DNA of 64,000 bases from Cohnella rhizosphaerae (GTDB lineage: Bacteria; Bacillota; Bacilli; Paenibacillales; Paenibacillaceae): NCBI RefSeq assembly GCF_029525575.1, contig NZ_JAPDIA010000009.1:496001-560000 (forward strand), written 5' to 3'. Shown here one piece after another: positions 59,333-64,000 of this stretch (within the stretch, counting starts at the first letter, position 1; each line of letters starts with the position of its first letter). A model generated the notes under the pieces. That model saw only the letters and a list, made by a program, of their open reading frames with translations, searched no databases and was not told where the DNA came from. Both the position numbers and the translations under genes were made by a program.

Positions 59333-59557
59333 TTAATTGTTTTCGATACCTTCGCTGACGATGAGTTCATCGATGGCTATATCTAATGCATCACACACAG
59401 CGGCGATAGTACTGAGATATATTCGGCTGGCCGTTGGCTTGCACAAGTCGCTGACCGTAGAAGGACGTAGTCCGGTCAATAGGGCAAGCTGCTGACGAGT
59501 CATGCAGCGCTCCTTCAAAATTTCACTAAGACGGATACGAACGATGGTTTTCGTCAT
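59333..59557 (-). CDS. Short XRE/Cro-type DNA-binding protein
   Basis: The 74-residue protein is essentially one helix-turn-helix (LSEILKERCMTRQQLALLTG, RPSTVSDLCKPTASRIYLST) with a conserved tail (VCDALDIAIDELI). GGAGGAAGG precedes ATG 59557. It is divergent from the recombinase and could control it. Confidence 0.85.
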   Translation of the reverse strand: MTKTIVRIRLSEILKERCMTRQQLALLTGLRPSTVSDLCKPTASRIYLSTIAAVCDALDIAIDELIVSEGIENN

Positions 59558-59761
59558 GGGTTCCTTCCTCCAACGAGATAATTGCGATTAGTGTACGATC
59601 TTTTCCGGAGCAAACACGAGCATAAATTTGCGGGTTGTGCAGATTTTGGAAAGGGTCGTATACTACGCATCAACGTTTAACCGTTGACGGCGGCAAGTTA
59701 TCCGCAGAAAACGGGGCGAGCGTTAAAGGAACTAAAGTCCATGTAACGGGAGGGGATTTTT

Positions 59762-60544
59762 TTGAGGGAGAAGGTCGTCGGCTACGTACGAGTATCCACG
59801 TATGGACAGGCGAAGGAAGGTTACAGCTTGACCTACCAAGTGGAGGAGATCGAGCGGTACTGTCATCAGAACGACATGGATCTGCTGAATATCTACGAGG
59901 ACAAAGGCATCAGCGGCGCGGCGGTCGATGAAGAAGGACTGACTGTTGAACGTGAAGGCTTGCAGGAGATGCTTGCCGATCTGAGGGGCGGGAATGTATC
60001 TGCAATCGTCGTCCTGAACACGTCACGGCTGTGGCGTTCGGATATGGCTAAGGTGCTCATTCAACGGGAACTGAAACGCCATAATGTGGATGTAACCGCC
60101 ATTGAGCAACCAAACTACAGCATCAACGCTCATGACCCTAACGACTTTCTGGTCAATGGCATGTTGGAGTTGTTAGACCAGTATCAACGACTCGAGATAG
60201 CCTTGAAGCTGAGCCGAGGACGGAAGAAGAAAGCCCAACAAGGTGGCTATGCGGGTGGTGGCGTTCCGTTTGGATACCGCGCTGCGAAGGGGCAGAAGGC
60301 TTTTCAAATTGATTGGGACTGTGCCATTATCGTTCATCGGTTGTTTGAACTGAAAGAACTGTTCCCGCATTGGCCGCTGTCAGAGTTCGCTAAGCAGCTC
60401 AACTATGATGGTTACAAGACGACGCAAGGCAAGTCGTTCACTAAGGTGCAGATCAAACGCATATTCGACCGTGAGGACTTCTACAAAGGGATTTATTCAT
60501 ACGGCGAAGTCACGGCTCCGGGTCGCTACACCGCGATCATATAG
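59762..60544 (+). CDS. Serine recombinase
   Basis: The 260-residue protein has an N-terminal resolvase domain with catalytic S12 (VVGYVRVSTYGQAKEGYSLT), VVLNTSRLWRSDMAKVLI, and a recombinase domain (GGVPFGYRAAKGQKAF; REDFYKGIYSYGEV). It is shorter than large phage integrases and lacks their zinc/coiled-coil region. TTG 59762 has GGGAGGGG at 6 bases. It probably moves the segment that starts near the XRE gene. Confidence 0.87.
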   Translation: MREKVVGYVRVSTYGQAKEGYSLTYQVEEIERYCHQNDMDLLNIYEDKGISGAAVDEEGLTVEREGLQEMLADLRGGNVSAIVVLNTSRLWRSDMAKVLIQRELKRHNVDVTAIEQPNYSINAHDPNDFLVNGMLELLDQYQRLEIALKLSRGRKKKAQQGGYAGGGVPFGYRAAKGQKAFQIDWDCAIIVHRLFELKELFPHWPLSEFAKQLNYDGYKTTQGKSFTKVQIKRIFDREDFYKGIYSYGEVTAPGRYTAII

Positions 60545-60557
60545 GAGGGCGGTCGGC

Positions 60558-60809
60558 ATAGAAGACTTGAACGCCTGGTACAACAGCCTTGTCGAGAAGG
60601 AAGACAAGCCAATAGAGGAACTTGAAACGATTGAAGCCTACGTAGATGGGATGCTCCGCTACACGCACAAACAAGGTGACCGATTCCAAATGACGATGAT
60701 CGAGGACATTCTGAACGCCGTATTCGCGTTAGAAAGTGATCGCCGTCAGCATCTGCTCCATGTTCGGTTTGAGAAGGCCCTGCTGTCGAACAGATTGCAG
60801 AAGAATTGA
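60558..60809 (+). CDS. Small protein after the recombinase, unusual start
   Basis: About 83 residues (IEDLNAWYNSLVEKEDKPIE to LLSNRLQKN), acidic and helical. The AGGAGGG ribosome site overlapping the recombinase stop is followed 10 bases later by ATA, not by ATG, GTG or TTG; the first standard start is TTG 60567. Function unknown. Confidence 0.5.
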   Translation: MEDLNAWYNSLVEKEDKPIEELETIEAYVDGMLRYTHKQGDRFQMTMIEDILNAVFALESDRRQHLLHVRFEKALLSNRLQKN

Positions 60810-60867
60810 AAAAAAGGTTCAATGCCACTTAAATATTCGACTTGAAATCTTTTATGTTAGGTCAGTC

Positions 60868-60949
60868 GGCGAGCGTGGAGGCATTTGCTTACGTATCTTT
60901 GCGGCGATCACGTCCGCTCGAACTGAGGATGCAAGCCTTCACGCTGGCC
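60868..60949 (+). ncRNA. Candidate structured RNA in the left end of the IS110-family element
   Basis: GGCGAGCGTGGAGGC (60868-60882) can pair with GCCTTCACGCTGGCC (60935-60949): 13 Watson-Crick pairs, one wobble and one mismatch, around a 52-nt loop. IS110 elements are known to encode a bridge RNA in the non-coding end before the transposase. The position fits; target and donor loops were not worked out. Confidence 0.4.
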
Positions 60950-60979
60950 GCCTGAATATATGTAAGGGAGTGGCGCAGT

Positions 60980-62219
60980 TTGAAAACCAAACCAACGAAG
61001 CATATCTATGTCGGCGTTGACCTCCATAAACGGCAGCATGTCGCGGTGATCATCGACTGTTGGAACGTTAAGCTCGGTGAAGTGACGGTAGACAATCGTC
61101 CTTCGGCATTCCCGGAGCTGGTCAAGGCAGTTAAACGACATACCAAGCGAGGACAAACGCCAGTTTACGGACTTGAGGATGTCGGCGGGTTCGGGCGTTC
61201 GTTGGCTGTTTTCCTGCGGGAGAACGGTCAAAATGTCAAGGAAGTAAACCCGACACTCAGCAGCGACAAGCGAAAGACACGTACAACGGTCGAGAAACAC
61301 GATAGTTGGGACGCCGAATGCGTGGCGCGGGTCGTTCGGGACGAATGGGACAGCTTGCCGGATGCGAATCCGTTGGACCAATATTGGGCCATCGGTCAGA
61401 TTGTTAAAGTGAGAGCGGGGGGAAGCTGCGCATTATTCCGGCAATGTCCGAAGACTTCATCAGCAGCTTAGCTATCACTACCCGAGCTACAGGGCGTTCT
61501 TCTCGGAGGTAGATGGAAAGACGGCACTGGCATTTTGGTCGAAATACCCTTCTCCACGTTGCTTGGAGAATGTCAGCGAATCGGAGTTAGCAGACTTTCT
61601 GAAGCACGAGAGCAACCACTTTCTGTCTCTTGCGAAGGCAAGGCAAATCCTACAGTTCGTCGCCGAAGTCGGCTGTACCAAACGCGAATACCAGGATCAG
61701 CGAGACTTGATTGTGCAATCCCTCGTTAGAAGTCTACGCGCCAGCGCGGATGAAATGACAAAGCTGGAAGCAGAGTTAGGGGTTCTGCTCCGAGACGGAG
61801 GTTGTACACTCGACAGCCTACCGGGCATTGATCGAGTGACAGCAGCTTGCTTCTTAGCCGAGATCGGGGATGTGGAGCGGTTCGCAAGTGCCGAGAAGCT
61901 GGCTCGTTTCGCGGGAATCGCTCCGGTCATGTACGGTACAGGAGGCAAGACGAAGAACTATAAGAGCAAACAAGGAAATCGGGTACTGCATGATTTGTTT
62001 AAGCAACTAGCGGTACGCCAATTGGTTGTAGCCAAGAAGACAATGCAACCTCGCAACGCCTACTTACTGCATTACTATGAACAGAAAATCACCGAAGGAA
62101 AGTCCAAGCGGCAAGCCATCGTCTGTATAATGCGCAAGCTGGTCAACGTTGTCTATCATATCTTGAAACATAAGAGCGTAAATCAGATGCCCGCTATCCC
62201 AGAAAAACAAGTGAGTTGA
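60980..62219 (+). CDS. IS110-family transposase (one frameshift)
   Basis: About 412 residues. The N-terminal RuvC-like DEDD domain starts YVGVDLHKRQHVAVIID, with YGLEDVGGFGRSLAV and EKHDSWDAECVARVV. The C-terminal Tnp_2 domain reads LDSLPGIDRVTAACFLAEIG, LARFAGIAPVMYGTGGKTKN. One extra G in the G6 run at 61417-61422 breaks it; corrected, VRAG joins EAAHYSGNVRRLHQQL. TTG 60980 has AAGGGAG upstream. Confidence 0.88.
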
Positions 62220-62261
62220 TATACTGAATTTTAACAGGAAGAGGTGTGTGGTTTATAAACT

Positions 62262-62980
62262 AGGATACGTATGAGGGGCAGTTTAATAATCCGCTGACGC
62301 TTAACCTCTTTACGTATGTTGAGAATAATCCGTTGATTTATTTTGACCCAACTGGGAATAAAAGTTTGATGACGTATGCTAAGGCTTACTCTAAAGCATT
62401 TAGTTGGTCAAATATCAAAGAGACCGCAGCGGATGTCGGCAATACCATGTGGGGTGATTTTAAGGATGCAGCAGAAGCTGTCTGGTATGTATCGAATGAA
62501 GCAGCATTAGCCTATCCGCCTGTTGCAGGAGGCGAATACATTATTGTTAAGGGAGCAGGATACGTTTGGAATGGCGCGAAGTGGGTTAAGGCAGCCATTA
62601 CAGGAAGTAAGGAAGTCAAGGTTTCGATTCAAGTCCTCTCAAAAGGAGAGAGAATAAAAATTTTCAATCAAAGACTTTTAGATGCTCCCTCCGCAAAATC
62701 AGCAGATGAAGCACTAGCACAACTTGACAAGATCATGACTGAAGTTGAGGATGCGTATAGCGGCGTTGCAAAAGTCGACCATCCAGGACTTGCATATCAA
62801 GGAAGAATGTACGCTCCAAGACCGGATAAAACGGCTAGAATGTCTGATGGCAGTATTAGAGCAGTGACTAGTGGAAACTTCATTGAAATTACTGCAGATG
62901 GTACAATCAAAATCTTTGCAAAAAATGCGGATAAGACGCAAGGAGCTTTAGTTCTTACAAAACCTGGGGCAGGTGGTTGA
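62262..62980 (+). pseudogene. Third orphan RHS tip, cut at its 5' end by the IS110-family element
   Basis: Homology to the RHS core end begins abruptly with AGGATACGTATGAGGGGCAG at 62262, just after the transposase region. It gives EDTYEGQFNNPLTLNLFTYV, junction YFDPTGN, then a new tip of about 205 residues with ERIKIFNQRLLDAPSAKSAD, KVDHPGLAYQGRMYAPRPDK and AVTSGNFIEITADGTIKIFA. All upstream RHS sequence is missing, so it is not expressed as a secreted toxin; it may be a donor for tip exchange. Confidence 0.75.
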
Positions 62981-62985
62981 TAAAA

Positions 62986-63240
62986 ATGGATGAGATTAAA
63001 AGGATATTTAATGAGCGATTTTCAAGTTGGAATATTTACTTTGAACAATATGGCATAGCTACCTGGGTCAGAATGAACGACGGTAATACTCACTTCTTTG
63101 AAGTTGAAATTGTACCTAATGAAGGTGTAGGAGTTTCTGTTGGACGATTTGTTGAAGAGGTTGATTTCAGCGGTCATGATGTAGCTTTTGATTCATTAAA
63201 TGAAGCATTAGAATTCATTGATAGAAAAGTTGCCGAATAA
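62986..63240 (+). CDS. Predicted immunity protein of the third tip
   Basis: The 84-residue acidic protein starts MDEIKRIFNERFSSWNIYFE, with RMNDGNTHFFEVEIVPNEGV and AFDSLNEALEFIDRKVAE. ATG 62986 follows the toxin stop by 5 bases with GGTGG upstream. Position, size and acidity support the immunity role; the family is not identified. Confidence 0.65.
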   Translation: MDEIKRIFNERFSSWNIYFEQYGIATWVRMNDGNTHFFEVEIVPNEGVGVSVGRFVEEVDFSGHDVAFDSLNEALEFIDRKVAE

Positions 63241-63414
63241 GTCATAAGGCATGCTCAATTTCAATCTTGCTTGGCTTAAAGCTTTCAAGGTTTCTTTTTT
63301 TGGCTAATCTGGTCGCGATTACAGGTTTCTTTCTCTCTCGGGACTCTTTAACCTGAAAGAATCATTTTTATATGGCTTCTATATTAGCACTAAAACGAAT
63401 TGAAACCCTTTTCT

Positions 63415-63472
63415 GCCCCCAAATGCGAACACGGACGCTGAGCGTTCAGATGTCGACGTTGGGGGCTTCTTT
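63415..63472 (+). terminator. Terminator with long branched stem
   Basis: GCCCCCAA (63415-63422) pairs with TTGGGGGC (63459-63466), enclosing an inner ACGCTGAGCGT hairpin; TTCTTTTTG follows. The stretch 63241-63414 shows no gene. Confidence 0.75.
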
Positions 63473-63479
63473 TTGCCTT

Positions 63480-63842
63480 ACTAACCGAATAACCTGTCCG
63501 ATGTCCTTGATGCGTCTAAGCATCAATTAGAAAAGCTGTAACGCCGCTATATCCCTTCCTTATGACTTTGTTATCCCCAGTAAAAATGTTCTAAATTTCC
63601 TCGTATGCTCCAGTTATATGCAATGACCATGATCGTCTGGGAGTGAAGTGCTATGGCTTGCGTACTAACCCGGAGAAGAACCGTCTGCTAAAAGATCGCC
63701 TAACTAAACGTGACCAACCGGCCTCTGAGGAAGAAAGTTCCAAATCTGGACCCGAGTGGGGAAGCGTTAGAGACGATGGTGGAAGCGAACTTCGCTTGCG
63801 AAGACCTGTTCCTGACGCTTACCTTTGAGCGAAAATAGACGA
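63480..63842 (+). other. Gene remnant at the right end of the window
   Basis: Two overlapping frames give protein-like pieces: one with SEEESSKSGPEWGS, the other with PNLDPSGEALETMVEANFAC followed by EDLFLTLTFERK and a TAG at about 63828. The second frame continues past the TAG into the Glu/Leu repeat and VNSEIKVEYSKVVSKF. It looks like one decayed or miscalled small gene; no family is recognised. Confidence 0.35.
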
Positions 63843-63844
63843 AG

Positions 63845-63906
63845 CTGGAGGAGTTGGAGGAGTTGGAGGAGTTGGAGGAGTTGGAGGAGCTGGAGGAGCT
63901 GGAAGG
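63845..63906 (+). repeat. 9-bp tandem repeat encoding (Leu-Glu-Glu)n
   Basis: Six full copies of (C/T)TGGAGGAG and a partial seventh. In the frame that runs into the downstream stop it encodes LEELEELEE..., a coiled-coil-like run. Such short repeats change length easily. Confidence 0.8.
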
Positions 63907-64000
63907 TGGGGAGGTCCTGGTAAACAGCGAAATCAAAGTTGAATACAGTAAGGTAGTTTCTAAATTCTAAATAAGTATTAAAATGTAAAAAAATTTAAAT

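Noticed and set aside
59762-60809. Recombinase and following ORF as one gene split by error
   Set aside because: The recombinase ends naturally after the GEV segment typical of short serine recombinases, and a fresh ribosome site overlaps its stop.

Overview
The window looks like a chromosome segment of a Gram-positive, endospore-forming, fairly GC-rich member of the Paenibacillaceae (Cohnella- or Paenibacillus-like; this is inference from gene content, not a search). Three things point there: a GerA-type spore germination operon (9531-13789), carbohydrate-use genes with YesM/YesN-type regulators, and a WapA/RHS-type secreted toxin locus. No rRNA or tRNA gene and no CRISPR array was recognised.

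Layout. 1-9.4 kb: a 51-bp tandem repeat, an FMN-binding stress protein, a LacI regulator divergent from a GH2 beta-mannosidase, a second 51-bp array, and an AraC regulator divergent from a GH78-type rhamnosidase. 9.5-14.4 kb: gerAA-gerAB-gerAC, a small membrane protein and a DinB-like protein. 14.5-24.2 kb: an MFS transporter, nested 51-bp arrays, two 6-phosphogluconolactonase-like propeller proteins, a UvrD-type helicase, a DUF3052 protein, a ROK sugar kinase and a membrane-anchored phosphodiester glycosidase. 24.3-31 kb: a LuxR-type regulator with a very large double-kinase sensor, an IS1595-like insertion sequence with 30-bp inverted repeats, a coiled-coil protein and an L,D-transpeptidase. 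31.1-39.3 kb: a sugar-responsive operon (YesM kinase, YesN regulator, binding protein, two permeases, GH5-like hydrolase). 39.3-44.3 kb: miscellaneous housekeeping genes (DUF protein, FAD/Rieske oxidoreductase, LD-carboxypeptidase, secreted protein).

From about 44.3 kb composition becomes mosaic and the rest is an accessory island. It holds a DNRLRE/Fn3/PPC surface protein gene, a roughly 1530-residue RHS protein with a nuclease-like tip and its immunity gene, then an orphan RHS C-terminus (about 1.6 kb of near-identical core with a new tip) with its own immunity gene, then a mobile segment (two XRE regulators, phage-like small proteins, serine recombinase, IS110-family transposase), then a third orphan RHS tip with immunity gene. 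A small repeated module (hairpin, 54-codon ORF, hairpin) follows the immunity region of the first two cassettes.

Reading caution. About twenty recognisable genes are split by single-base frame changes. Almost all are one extra base in a homopolymer run, and removing that base restores clean family-like protein. I treat these as probable sequence errors and annotate the restored genes over their full span. The UvrD-type helicase, GerAA, the MFS transporter, both lactonases and the IS1595-like transposase read intact.
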